From Acidobacteriota bacterium (GTDB taxonomy: Bacteria > Actinomycetota > Actinomycetes > Actinomycetales > Microbacteriaceae), in the NCBI GenBank assembly GCA_019352055.1, contig JABBOB010000002.1, forward strand, positions 1 through 64,000: a stretch of 64,000 nt of DNA, written 5' to 3'. This document shows positions 44,363-52,158 of the stretch, piece after piece. The position numbers and the translations under genes were made by a program. Under the pieces are notes generated by a model that saw nothing but the letters and a program-made list of their open reading frames with translations, was not told the DNA's origin and did no database searches. Every line of letters starts with the position of its first letter. The stretch's first letter is position 1.

Positions 44363-45073
44363 CTCGACGAGCCGCCACGCGTTGCGCACCGCGTTCCCGT
44401 CGCCGTCGTTGTTGAAGTAGGCGTAGACCTCGCGGCCGCCGCCCTCCCACTCGCGGATCCGGTCGGCCCACCAGCGCAGGTCGTCGTCGGAGTACGAGCC
44501 GGCGTAGAGCCCGTCCCGATCGGGTCCGTGCAGGCGCACGTAGACGCGCCGCGAGGTCGCTCGCAGGATGCACGGCAGGCCCGCACCGCTCATGACGCAG
44601 TACGCCGCCCCGTGCCGCTCCAGCAGGCGGAACACGTCCTCGGTGTGCCAGGAGGGATGCCGGAACTCGACCGCCACGGGGATGTCCGTCCTGAGGAGGG
44701 AGAGGAACCAGTCGAGTCGGGCGTCGTCCCGCGCGTGCTGGGGATGCAGCTGCGTCAGCAGCATCGCGTGCTTCGGGTGCAACGCATCCCAGCCGGCCGT
44801 GATGCGGTCGACCCACCCCTCCGGCTCGAGCAGCCGCTTCGCATGGGTGAGGCCGCGCGGCGCCTTCACCGACATCAGGAAGCCGTCCGGCAGGCGGTCT
44901 CGCCACGAGGCGAACGTGCGCACCGGCGGCCACCGGTAGAAGCTCGCGTTCAGCTCGACGGTCCGGAACGCGCCGGTGTAGACGTCGAGCCGTCGGCGGG
45001 GGTCCAGGCCCGGCGGGTAGAGCACGTCCGTCCAGTGGTCGTACGACCACCCGGACGTCCCGATGTGCGCCAT
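44351..45073 (-). CDS. DUF72 family protein
   Basis: 240 residues from ATG 45073; the track start (45499) reads through the opposite-strand DUF3097 gene. Family motifs: IGTSGWSYDHWTDVLYPPGL, VELNASFYRWP, FLMSVKAPRGLTHAKRL, LLTQLHPQ, VAVEFRHPSWHTEDVFRLL, RLHGPDRDGLYAGSYSDDDLRWWADRI and VYAYFNNDGDGNAVRNA. DUF72 proteins adopt a TIM-barrel fold of unknown activity. Confidence 0.92.
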   Translation of the reverse strand: MAHIGTSGWSYDHWTDVLYPPGLDPRRRLDVYTGAFRTVELNASFYRWPPVRTFASWRDRLPDGFLMSVKAPRGLTHAKRLLEPEGWVDRITAGWDALHPKHAMLLTQLHPQHARDDARLDWFLSLLRTDIPVAVEFRHPSWHTEDVFRLLERHGAAYCVMSGAGLPCILRATSRRVYVRLHGPDRDGLYAGSYSDDDLRWWADRIREWEGGGREVYAYFNNDGDGNAVRNAWRLVELLG

Positions 45074-45109
45074 GCCGACAGCTTTCCCGGGCTGCCTGTG
45101 ACCGCCGCC

Positions 45110-45115
45110 TACGGT
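45110..45115 (+). promoter_or_regulatory. -10 box (TACGGT), leaderless DUF3097 gene
   Basis: TACGGT is 7 bp before GTG 45123 in a 49-bp divergent gap. Confidence 0.5.
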
Positions 45116-45122
45116 CGACGCC

Positions 45123-45959
45123 GTGAACATGGACCGGTACGGAGCGGACGTCCTCGCCGACGGCGGCTGGAAGCGGAAGCCGCCGCCCCCCAAGGTGGTC
45201 GAGGCGCTGAAGGACCTCGTCGTCGAGGAGGTCGCGAGCGGCTTCGTCGGGGCCGTCATCGGCATCGAGGGGCGCATGGTGCGGCTCGAGGACCGGCGCG
45301 GCAAGGTCCGGGTCTTCCCGATCGGGCCCGGTTTCCTGATCGACGGCCAGGCGGTCGCCCTCCGTGTGCCGAAGGCGCAGCCGAAGCAGTCCGGCCCGCT
45401 GCGCAGCGCCTCCGGCTCCTTCGCGGTCGAGAACGCGAAGGCCCGTGTCGCCCGCGGCAGCCGGATCTTCGTCGAGGGGCGGCACGATGCCGACCTCATC
45501 GAGAAGGTGTGGGGTCACGACCTGCGCATCGAGGGCGTCGCGGTCGAGTACCTCGAGGGCGTCGATCACCTCGACGAGGTGCTGCACGTCTTCAAGCCCG
45601 ACCCGGACAGGAAGGTCGGCGTGCTGGTGGACCACCTCGTGCGGGGGAGCAAGGAGACGAGGCTCACCGAGGCCGCGGTGCGGCCGTGGGGCGGGACCGT
45701 CCTGGTGGTGGGCCACCCCTACATCGACATCTGGCAGGCCGTGAAGCCCGAGCGCCTCGGCATGAGGGCCTGGCCGGTCATCCCGCGCGGCATCGAGTGG
45801 AAGCACGGCATCTGCGATGCGCTGGGCTGGCCCCACGAGGACCAGGCGGACATCGCCCGGGCCTGGCAGCGCATCCTCGGCCGCGTCGACCACTTCGGGC
45901 ACCTGGAGCCGGCGCTCCTCGGGCGGGTCGAGCAGCTGATCGACTTCGTCACCGCCTGA
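45123..45959 (+). CDS. DUF3097 family protein
   Basis: 278 residues from GTG 45123. An N-terminal beta-rich region (VGAVIGIEGRMVRLEDRRGKVRVFPIGPGFLIDG) is followed by a part with Toprim-like character: RIFVEGRHDADLIEKVWG and KVGVLVDHLVRGSKETRLT, i.e. an EGxxD and a DH-type acidic motif. The family is almost restricted to Actinobacteria and has no established function; the Toprim-like residues hint at nucleic-acid or phosphate chemistry (inference). Confidence 0.9.
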   Translation: MNMDRYGADVLADGGWKRKPPPPKVVEALKDLVVEEVASGFVGAVIGIEGRMVRLEDRRGKVRVFPIGPGFLIDGQAVALRVPKAQPKQSGPLRSASGSFAVENAKARVARGSRIFVEGRHDADLIEKVWGHDLRIEGVAVEYLEGVDHLDEVLHVFKPDPDRKVGVLVDHLVRGSKETRLTEAAVRPWGGTVLVVGHPYIDIWQAVKPERLGMRAWPVIPRGIEWKHGICDALGWPHEDQADIARAWQRILGRVDHFGHLEPALLGRVEQLIDFVTA

Positions 45960-45991
45960 GCGGTCGGCCGGCCCGGTCCGTCGCGGGGCGG

Positions 45992-46486
45992 TCAGACGGC
46001 GAGCAGCTCCCAGGAGGCCGAGCCCGAGTCGAGCGTCAGCACGCCGTAGGTGCACCGAGGCTGCCGTCGTCGGTCGGTCGGCGACCCGGGGTTCAGCAGG
46101 CGCAGCCCGCCCGGCGTCGTGGTGTCCCACGGGATGTGGCTGTGGCCGAACACGAGCACGTCCGTGTCGGGGAACCGCTCGTCCATCCGGGGCTCGCGCC
46201 CGGCCGCCGCTCCCGTCTCGTGCACGACGGCCACCTTGACGCCCTCGATCGCGGCGGCGGCGATCTCCGGCAGCCGCACGTGCAGGGCCTCACCGTCGTT
46301 GTTGCCGGCGACCCCGATCAGCAGCGGCGTCCGCTCCAGGAGGAGCTCGAGCGTCGCCTGATCGACCCAGTCGCCCGCGTGGACGACGCCGTCCGCCCTG
46401 TCGATCGAGGACAGCACGGCGTCGGGAAGGCGCTCGGCCCTGATCGGCAGGTGGGTGTCGGCGAGCACGACGAGTCGGGTGGGCAC
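45992..46486 (-). CDS. YfcE/MJ0936-family metallophosphodiesterase
   Basis: 164 residues from GTG 46486. Compact calcineurin-like fold with all metal ligands: VLADTHLP, VVHAGDWVD, GVAGNNDG, VAVVHET and VFGHSHIPW, then LLNPGSPTDRRRQP, typical of the YfcE family. Characterised members hydrolyse phosphodiesters in vitro (bis-pNPP, 2',3'-cNMP); the natural substrate is unknown. CAGGAT 6 bp upstream again suggests a leaderless start. Confidence 0.9.
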   Translation of the reverse strand: MPTRLVVLADTHLPIRAERLPDAVLSSIDRADGVVHAGDWVDQATLELLLERTPLLIGVAGNNDGEALHVRLPEIAAAAIEGVKVAVVHETGAAAGREPRMDERFPDTDVLVFGHSHIPWDTTTPGGLRLLNPGSPTDRRRQPRCTYGVLTLDSGSASWELLAV

Positions 46487-46516
46487 CCTCCCATCCTGTG
46501 CTGGTTCGATCGGACG

Positions 46517-47314
46517 ATGCCTGCAGCGGCCCGCTCCGCCGTCCTGTTCGACATCGACGGCACGCTCGTCGACACGAGGTCCCTGCACATCGACGCGTGG
46601 CTGAGGGCGTTCGCGGACGTCGGGCACCCGGTCGACGCATGGCGCATCCATGCCGCCATCGGCATGGACTCCGCCGAGCTGCTCGAAGTCCTGCTGCAGG
46701 GGGAGTCCGATCGGCTCGGCGCCGCCGCGAAGGAGCGGCATCGCATCCACGACGCGGCGGCGGAGGAGCGCATGCGTACGTTCACGGGCGCGCGGGCGCT
46801 GCTCGACGAGCTGGCGAGGCGCGGCCTGAAGGTCGTACTCGCGACCTCGTCGCCGGAGGAGGAGTCCGCGACGACCACGCGGGTCCTGGGCGCCGGTGGC
46901 GCGGTGCTCGCCGCGACGACGTCGTCCGACGTCGACAGGGCCAAGCCGGAGCCGGACGTGGTGCAGGTCGCACTGCAGAAGGCTGAGGTGGGCGCCGAGG
47001 ACGCGATGATGGTCGGAGACGCCGTGTGGGACGTGCTGCCGGCCGGGCGAGCGGGCGTGCGCTGCATCGGTGTGCGGACGGGCGGCGTGAGCGGCGAGGA
47101 GCTCGAGGGGTCCGGCGCGATCGCCGTCTACGACGACGTCGCGGCCCTGCTGGAGGGTCTCGACGGCAGCCCGTTGTTCAGCCGCCGACCAGCGTTCGTT
47201 CGGACACCTGTACGGGGTATCCGCTTGCCTCAAGTAGGGGAGCGTCTGCGCTCCTGCTGGCGTATTTCCAGCACGGGCGGCCGACATGTGTCCCGAAATC
47301 TCGCGAAACCATGA
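46517..47314 (+). CDS. HAD-superfamily hydrolase with element-encoded C-terminus
   Basis: 265 residues as read. HAD motifs: I LFDIDGTLVDT, II VLATSSPEEE, III KPEPDVV and IV VGDAVWDVLPAGRAG, with a helical cap after motif I, as in beta-phosphoglucomutase/Gph-like phosphatases. Normal members end near the segment AALLEGLDG (~residue 218). From about residue 232 the frame runs into the 150-bp inverted-repeat element and ends there (RHVSRNLAKP), so the last ~34 residues are not native. The core is intact and probably active; sugar or glycolate phosphate are possible substrates. Confidence 0.88.
   Translation: MPAAARSAVLFDIDGTLVDTRSLHIDAWLRAFADVGHPVDAWRIHAAIGMDSAELLEVLLQGESDRLGAAAKERHRIHDAAAEERMRTFTGARALLDELARRGLKVVLATSSPEEESATTTRVLGAGGAVLAATTSSDVDRAKPEPDVVQVALQKAEVGAEDAMMVGDAVWDVLPAGRAGVRCIGVRTGGVSGEELEGSGAIAVYDDVAALLEGLDGSPLFSRRPAFVRTPVRGIRLPQVGERLRSCWRISSTGGRHVSRNLAKP
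47204..47211. repeat. Left target-site duplication (ACACCTGT)
   Basis: ACACCTGT directly flanks the left end of the MITE-like element; the same 8-mer is at 47362-47369 on the right. Confidence 0.8.
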
Positions 47315-47361
47315 GCGCGTGGGGACGCCCAGGCCGGGCTTGACCCAAGCGGATACCCCGT
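47212..47361. mobile_element. 150-bp MITE-like element
   Basis: Terminal inverted repeats ACGGGGTATCCGCTTG (left) and CAAGCGGATACCCCGT (right) are perfect over 16 bp and are bordered by the 8-bp direct repeat ACACCTGT. No transposase is encoded, so it would be a non-autonomous element moved in trans. The ~118-bp middle is about 66% G+C, below its surroundings, and holds two adjacent hairpins: GGAGCG-TCTG-CGCTCC (47239-47254) and TGCTGG-CGTATTT-CCAGCA (47255-47273). It interrupts the 3' end of the HAD gene and abuts the DUF3072 promoter. The family is not identified. Confidence 0.82.
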
Positions 47362-47369
47362 ACACCTGT
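47362..47369. repeat. Right target-site duplication (ACACCTGT)
   Basis: Exact copy of 47204-47211, immediately after the right terminal inverted repeat. Confidence 0.8.
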
Positions 47370-47371
47370 TC

Positions 47372-47377
47372 TACCGT
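47372..47377 (+). promoter_or_regulatory. -10 box (TACCGT), leaderless DUF3072 gene
   Basis: TACCGT lies 6 bp before ATG 47384 and 2 bp after the element's right duplication, so any -35 must be inside the element. Confidence 0.45.
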
Positions 47378-47383
47378 CGGGAC

Positions 47384-47611
47384 ATGAGCGACGACACGAC
47401 CGAGATGCTCGGCGGCCCCGAGAAGAACACGACGGAGAAGGACCCGAGCACCTGGGTCACCGGGGACGAGCCCGCCACGGGCGCACAGAAGAGCTATATC
47501 GACACCCTCGCGCGCGATGCCGGGGAGCGGATCTCCGCAGACCTGACCAAGGCCGAGGCCTCGGAGCAGATCGAGCGCCTGCAGGCGAAGACCGGGCGCG
47601 ACCAGGGCTGA
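47384..47611 (+). CDS. DUF3072 domain protein
   Basis: 75 residues from ATG 47384. Acidic N-terminal part (MSDDTTEMLGGPEKNTTEKDPSTW) and the family core TGAQKSYIDTLARDAGERISADLTKAEASEQIERLQAKTG, predicted as two helices. Small cytosolic actinobacterial protein of unknown function. Its upstream region was altered by the adjacent mobile element. Confidence 0.85.
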   Translation: MSDDTTEMLGGPEKNTTEKDPSTWVTGDEPATGAQKSYIDTLARDAGERISADLTKAEASEQIERLQAKTGRDQG

Positions 47612-47632
47612 GCCGACGGAGCGCGGAGCGGT

Positions 47633-47652
47633 GGGGACCCGGCACCGGGTCC
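47633..47652. terminator. Bidirectional terminator, DUF3072 / LLM oxidoreductase
   Basis: GGGACCCG-GCAC-CGGGTCCC is a perfect 8-bp hairpin midway between the two convergent stops. Confidence 0.65.
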
Positions 47653-47670
47653 CTGCCGTCATGACCGGAG

Positions 47671-48651
47671 TCAGGCCCCCGCGGCCGCCGCGCGCAGCTT
47701 CACGAGGAGCGGTTCCGCCACCTCGTCGAGGAACCGCTGCTGGAGCACGTCGCCGACCTGCACCACGGCGACGTCCGTGAACCCCGCCTCCCAGAGCGGC
47801 TTGATCCCCTCCACGAGCTCGTCGAGGTCGGGCCCGCAGGCGATGGAGCCCGCGACGTCGTCCTTGCGGACGAACTGCGATGCGTCGTGGAAGCCCTTCG
47901 GCGTGGGCAGGTCGGCGTTGACGCCCCACCCGCCGCCGAACCAGCGGAACTGCTCGTGCGCGATGTCGATCGCCTGATCCTTCGTCGGCGCCCAGCAGAT
48001 CGGGATCTGGCCGACCTTCCGCGAGCTCGTCGTCCCCTTGGCCCGGTCCCAGCTCTGCAGCAGTTCCGCCTCGGGGTCCGTGGCGATGAGGTGGTCGCCG
48101 AGCGGCGCGAACCGTTCGACCGACTTCGCTCCCGACACCGCGATCCCGATCGGCACGCCCCCGTCCGGCGCGTCCCAGATGCGGGCGGAGTCGACGCGGA
48201 ACCAGTCCCCGTCCCACGTCGTCAGCTCGCCGGTGTGGAGCGCGCGGATGATCTGCACCGCCTCCTCGAGCATGTCCTGGCGCTGTGCGACCGGCGGCCA
48301 GCCCTCGCCGACGACGTGCTCGTTCAGGTTCTCCCCGGCGCCGAGCCCGAGCGTGAAGCGCCCGTCGGCGAGGATCTGCAGGGTCGCCGCCTTCTGCGCC
48401 ACCACCGCCGGGTGGTAGCGCAGCGTGGGGCACGTGACGTAGGTCATCAGCTCCATGCGCTGGGTCGCGTGGGCGATCGCGCCGAGCATCGACCAGGCGT
48501 ATCCCGCGTGTCCCTGCTCGGTGAGCCACGGCGTGTAGTGATCGCTCGACACCGCGAAGTCGAACCCGACCTCCTCCGCCCGGATGCCGTAGGACACGAT
48601 CTGCTTCGGCCCGCTCTGCTCGGTCATCAACGTGTACCCGAATCGCGTCAT
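47671..48651 (-). CDS. F420-dependent LLM-class oxidoreductase
   Basis: 326 residues from ATG 48651 with GAGGAGGAGG upstream. The luciferase-like TIM barrel starts MTRFGYTLMTEQSGPKQIVSYGIRAEEVGFDFAVSSDHYTPW, with YVTCPTLRYHPAVVAQKAATLQIL and FTLGLGAGENLNEHVVGEGWP, characteristic of the G6PDH-like F420 subfamily (TIGR03557-type). It would use coenzyme F420 for hydride transfer, implying that the organism makes F420. Substrate unknown. Confidence 0.9.
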   Translation of the reverse strand: MTRFGYTLMTEQSGPKQIVSYGIRAEEVGFDFAVSSDHYTPWLTEQGHAGYAWSMLGAIAHATQRMELMTYVTCPTLRYHPAVVAQKAATLQILADGRFTLGLGAGENLNEHVVGEGWPPVAQRQDMLEEAVQIIRALHTGELTTWDGDWFRVDSARIWDAPDGGVPIGIAVSGAKSVERFAPLGDHLIATDPEAELLQSWDRAKGTTSSRKVGQIPICWAPTKDQAIDIAHEQFRWFGGGWGVNADLPTPKGFHDASQFVRKDDVAGSIACGPDLDELVEGIKPLWEAGFTDVAVVQVGDVLQQRFLDEVAEPLLVKLRAAAAGA

Positions 48652-48804
48652 CGGTCGACCTCCTCCTCAACTGGAACCCGGTGAGCGTAAGGAGCCCCGG
48701 GTGATCGAGCGCCGGACGAACGCTGGACATCGGCTGGTGGGGCTCCTCCGACGGCTCTTAGGGGATGCCAAGCGGGAGCCCCGTCGCTTCCTGGCCGGGG
48801 TCCC

Positions 48805-48810
48805 TAGCGT
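48805..48810 (+). promoter_or_regulatory. -10 box (TAGCGT) upstream of 48834 gene
   Basis: TAGCGT gives a short leader with the AGAGGA ribosome binding site before ATG 48834, so this gene is not leaderless. Confidence 0.45.
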
Positions 48811-48833
48811 CGAGGCAGACCAGAGAGGACACC

Positions 48834-49394
48834 ATGAGCCTGCTCGACCGCCTGAAGGGGTATCTGAGCGACGACGCGAGGGACCCGCGAGCCGGTTCCA
48901 TGGCGACCCGTGCGCCGATGCGGAGTGATGACGAGCTCGCTGTGGATCGCTACCGCTATCTGCTGCGCACCGCCCCGCCGGACGCCGTGGAGGAGGTGCA
49001 CGCCGAGGCGTTCGCCGCTCTGACCCCCCAGCAGCGCCGCATGGTGTTCGAGGAGCTGTCGCTGAACGCGGCGGCCGCCGACCGCCCCGCCTCCGACGAT
49101 CCGCGGATCCTCGCTCGGAGCGCCACGCGGGCCGAGCTGCGGCACCCCGGATTCCTCGAGCGCACCCTGGGTTCCGGCTCCGGCTCCGGCTCCGGCGGCG
49201 TCCGCGGCACCGGACTCGGCACGGTCCTCGGCGGCTCCCTGCTCGGCACGGTCGCCGGCGTGGTGATCGGATCGGCGATCGCCGACATGGTGCTGCCGGG
49301 GATCGGCGACCTCGCATCCGACGCAGCGGGTGGCGCGGGCGACGGCTTCGGCGACATCGCGAACGGCTCCGACGAGTTCGGCGGCGGGTTCTAG
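48834..49394 (+). CDS. Conserved actinobacterial hypothetical protein
   Basis: 186 residues from ATG 48834 after AGAGGA. N-terminal SLLDRLKGYLSDD, a conserved helical core DELAVDRYRYLLRTAPPDAVEEVHAEAFAALTPQQRRMVFEEL, then a Gly/Ser repeat (GSGSGSGSGG), a hydrophobic Gly-rich segment (GTVLGGSLLGTVAGVVIGSAIADMVL) and an acidic Gly tail. The E-x-x-H-x-EAFAxLTPxQR motif recurs in actinobacterial proteins of unknown function, some labelled cation-transporting ATPase without reason. The glycine-zipper-like segment suggests membrane association. Confidence 0.75.
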   Translation: MSLLDRLKGYLSDDARDPRAGSMATRAPMRSDDELAVDRYRYLLRTAPPDAVEEVHAEAFAALTPQQRRMVFEELSLNAAAADRPASDDPRILARSATRAELRHPGFLERTLGSGSGSGSGGVRGTGLGTVLGGSLLGTVAGVVIGSAIADMVLPGIGDLASDAAGGAGDGFGDIANGSDEFGGGF

Positions 49395-49478
49395 CTGGGG
49401 GCTCCCGCTCGCTGCGCATCCACTCGGGATCCGGTCCGGCCGCGGTGCGGGTCGCCCCGCGATCGGCACCATGGATGC

Positions 49479-50399
49479 GTGCTGACCGACCTGCTCCGAT
49501 CCCGGCTGCTGCAGGTGCTGTCGGGCCAGCCGACCGGGATCCCCGAATGGACCGAGGCGCTGTCCCGTGGCGGGGACGCCGGGTTCTTCGCCGAGGGCAG
49601 CGCGGTCTGGGAGGTGCACCGCGACATCGCGACCCTCGTCGCGGGGCCGCGGGCGCTGCTGATGCAGGCGATGCACCCGGGGGCGATGGCCGGCGTGCAC
49701 GACCACTCGCGCTACCGAGAGGACCCGCTGGGTCGCTTGAACGGGACCATCAGGTGGATCACCACCGTGTCCTACGGCTCCCGGGAGCAGGCGGCGGCAG
49801 CGAGCGCGTGGGTCCGGCGGCTGCACGAGCGCGTCCGCGGGACCTACACGACGAGCGACGGTCGAGCGGTGCCGTACGCGGCGCAGGACGACGACCTCCT
49901 GAGCTGGGTCCACATCGCGTTCGCCGACTCGTTCCTCCGCGCCTTCGAGCGGTACGCCGACCGACCGGTGCCGGGCGGGTCCGACGCCTACGTGCGGGAC
50001 TGGGCGGTGGCCGGCGAGCTGATGGGGGTCCCGGATCCGCCGCGCAGCGTCGCCGAGCTCGACCGGCGCCTCGCGGCCATCCGCGACGCCGGGGTGCTGC
50101 GCGCGGACGACCGGGTGCACGAGGCGGTGCGCTTCATCCGGCGGCCGCCGCTGCCCGCCCTGCTCCGCCCCACCTACCCGGCCCTGTTCCGGGGCGCTGT
50201 GGCGACCCTGCCGGACTGGTCCCGCACGATGCTCGGGCTGCGCTCCGTGCTCCCCGTCGAGGAGGTGGCGACGCGAGCGGTGCTGCGATCGAGCGCCCGC
50301 CTGCTGGGCACCGCCGCGGCGCCGGGCCAGGCGCGCATCCGACTCGCGGCGCTCGCCGCCCAGCAGGACGAGGAGCGACGCCCAGGCGTTCGCCCGTAG
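49479..50399 (+). CDS. MpaB/DUF2236-family oxygenase
   Basis: 306 residues from GTG 49479; CACCAT lies 6 bp upstream (leaderless-like). GFFAEGSAVWEVHRDIATLVAGPRALLMQAMHPGAMAGVHDHSRYREDPLGRL carries the conserved MHPG...H region and TYGS/DD-L-x-WVH-type motif (DDDLLSWVHIAFADSFL) of the DUF2236 family. Members are haem proteins: MpaB cleaves a farnesyl chain in mycophenolic acid synthesis and Lcp cleaves rubber. The substrate here is unknown. Confidence 0.87.
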   Translation: MLTDLLRSRLLQVLSGQPTGIPEWTEALSRGGDAGFFAEGSAVWEVHRDIATLVAGPRALLMQAMHPGAMAGVHDHSRYREDPLGRLNGTIRWITTVSYGSREQAAAASAWVRRLHERVRGTYTTSDGRAVPYAAQDDDLLSWVHIAFADSFLRAFERYADRPVPGGSDAYVRDWAVAGELMGVPDPPRSVAELDRRLAAIRDAGVLRADDRVHEAVRFIRRPPLPALLRPTYPALFRGAVATLPDWSRTMLGLRSVLPVEEVATRAVLRSSARLLGTAAAPGQARIRLAALAAQQDEERRPGVRP

Positions 50400-50450
50400 C
50401 GTGGGCCCGCCGGGCCGGAGCGGCCCGGATCCCTCTGCGAAGGAGCACCT

Positions 50451-50894
50451 ATGCCTACTCGTACCGCCCGCACCGCCTGGGACGGCGGCCTCCAGGACGG
50501 CTCCGGCCAGGTCGAGCTGAGCAGCTCGAAGGTCGGCACCTACGACGTGTCCTTCCCGCGTCGCGCGGCGGACGACGCGGGCGGGTACACCAGCCCCGAG
50601 GAGCTGATCGCGGCGGCGCACTCGGCATGCTTCGCGATGCAGCTGTCCGCGGTCATCGCGGCCGCCGGCGGCACCCCCGTCTCCCTCGAGGTCACGGCCG
50701 ACGTCTCCCTCGGCCCGGACAGCTCGGACGGCGGCTTCAAGCTCACCGGCATCACGCTGACGGTGAAGGGCGAGGTCGAAGGGCTGGACGAGGCCGGGTT
50801 CCGGACGGCCGCCGAGACCGCGAAGGCGAGCTGCCCGGTGAGCAAGGCGCTGACCGGGGTCGAGATCGGCCTCGAGGCCTCGCTCGTCGAGTGA
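50451..50894 (+). CDS. OsmC/Ohr-family peroxiredoxin
   Basis: 147 residues from ATG 50451 after AAGGAG. Catalytic cysteines are in HSACFAMQL (~60) and KASCPVSKAL (~127); GGYTSPEELIAAA is the family lead-in. The size and the N-terminal strand set place it in the OsmC rather than Ohr branch. It reduces organic hydroperoxides with two cysteines in the cytosol. Followed by a terminator. Confidence 0.93.
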   Translation: MPTRTARTAWDGGLQDGSGQVELSSSKVGTYDVSFPRRAADDAGGYTSPEELIAAAHSACFAMQLSAVIAAAGGTPVSLEVTADVSLGPDSSDGGFKLTGITLTVKGEVEGLDEAGFRTAAETAKASCPVSKALTGVEIGLEASLVE

Positions 50895-50902
50895 GCGCCT
50901 CA

Positions 50903-50925
50903 CGGCGGCGGCTTCCGCTGCCGTC
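50903..50925 (+). terminator. Terminator after the OsmC gene
   Basis: ACGGCGGCGG and CCGCTGCCGT pair over a CTT loop: a 10-bp stem with one G-U pair, 8 nt after the stop. Confidence 0.6.
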
Positions 50926-51059
50926 GCGTCCGCGCCGCCGACCACCGGACCCGGCTCCCGTCGAGCCCGGTGGGCCGGCGGCGGCCGCCCGCGCCGCGCG
51001 CTGAGCCCCGTCGGCCGCGGATCATCGGCGGACGAGCACGGGACCTCGCATTTCGCGGG

Positions 51060-51065
51060 TACGGT
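51060..51065 (+). promoter_or_regulatory. -10 box (TACGGT), leaderless polyketide synthase operon
   Basis: TACGGT is 7 bp before GTG 51073, following the OsmC terminator. Confidence 0.5.
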
Positions 51066-51072
51066 TCGCATC

Positions 51073-52158
51073 GTGTCCCGCATCGCCGCCGTCGCGACGG
51101 CACTTCCGACGAACTCCTACGCGCAGCAGGACATCACCGACATGCTGGCGCCGATGGTCGCCCACGACCCGCGCCGGCAGGCTCTGATGCGCCGCATGCA
51201 CGCCGCGACGCGGGTCGACACGCGGCACCTCGTGCTCCCGCTCGAGGAGTACCGCGACGCCCTGACGTTCGGCCAGTCGAACGACCGGTTCGTCTCGGAA
51301 GCGACCCGGCTCGCGGAGTCCGCGGTGCGCCGAGCGCTCGCCGAGGCGGACCTCCGGCCCGACGAGGTCGACCTGATCGTGTTCACCTCCGTGACCGGGA
51401 TGTCCGCGCCGAGCGTCGACGCCCTCCTCGTGCCGAGGCTCGGGATGCGCGAGGACGTGAAGCGGATGCCGATGTTCGGACTCGGGTGCGTCGCGGGCGC
51501 CAGCGGGATCGCGCGGGTCCACGACTACCTGGAGGGCCACCCCGACGGCGTCGCCCTCCTCGTCTCCGTCGAGCTCTGCTCCCTCACGGTGCAGAAGGAC
51601 GACGACTCCATGGACAACATCGTCGCGAGCGGTCTGTTCGGCGACGGGGCGGCCGCGGTGCTCCTGGTCGGCGCTGCCAGGGCTGCGGCGTTCACAGGAC
51701 CGGACGTCGTCGCGACGCGCAGCCGGCTGTACCCCGGCAGCGGCGGCATGATCGGCTTCCGGCCGAGCGAGACGGGCTTCCGGGTCATCCTCACCGCCGG
51801 TGTCGTCGACGTCATCGACGCGAACTTCCCGATCGACGCGACCGAGTTCCTCGAGGACCACGGGCTGCACGTCGCCGACATCGGGACCTGGATCGCGCAT
51901 CCCGGCGGTCCGAAGGTGCTCGACGCCTTCCAGCGCGGACTCGACCTCCCCGCCGGGGCGCTCGACCGCAGCTGGGCGTCGATGGCGGCCGTGGGGAACC
52001 TCTCGTCGTCGAGCGTCCTGCACGTGCTGGCGGACGAGCTGCGCGCCCCGCACCCGTCGCTGGAGCACGGCCTGCTGTTTGCCCTCGGGCCCGGGGTGAG
52101 CGCGGAGTTCGTGCTGCTGCGGTGGCCCGAGCCGGTCGAGGTGCTGGCCGCGGCATGA
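51073..52158 (+). CDS. Type III polyketide synthase (chalcone-synthase-like)
   Basis: 361 residues from GTG 51073. The thiolase-fold Cys-His-Asn triad is visible: Cys ~139 in MFGLGCVAGASG, His ~275 in TWIAHPGGPKVLDAF and Asn ~309 in AVGNLSSSSVLHVL. VFTSVTGMSAPSVDALLVPRLGM is the usual N-terminal core. Such enzymes extend a (fatty) acyl-CoA starter with malonyl-CoA to alkylpyrones or alkylresorcinols. The overlap with an isoprenylcysteine-methyltransferase-type gene mirrors the Streptomyces srsAB and Bacillus bpsAB pairs, so a methylated alkylpyrone/resorcinol is the likely product. Confidence 0.93.
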   Translation: MSRIAAVATALPTNSYAQQDITDMLAPMVAHDPRRQALMRRMHAATRVDTRHLVLPLEEYRDALTFGQSNDRFVSEATRLAESAVRRALAEADLRPDEVDLIVFTSVTGMSAPSVDALLVPRLGMREDVKRMPMFGLGCVAGASGIARVHDYLEGHPDGVALLVSVELCSLTVQKDDDSMDNIVASGLFGDGAAAVLLVGAARAAAFTGPDVVATRSRLYPGSGGMIGFRPSETGFRVILTAGVVDVIDANFPIDATEFLEDHGLHVADIGTWIAHPGGPKVLDAFQRGLDLPAGALDRSWASMAAVGNLSSSSVLHVLADELRAPHPSLEHGLLFALGPGVSAEFVLLRWPEPVEVLAAA

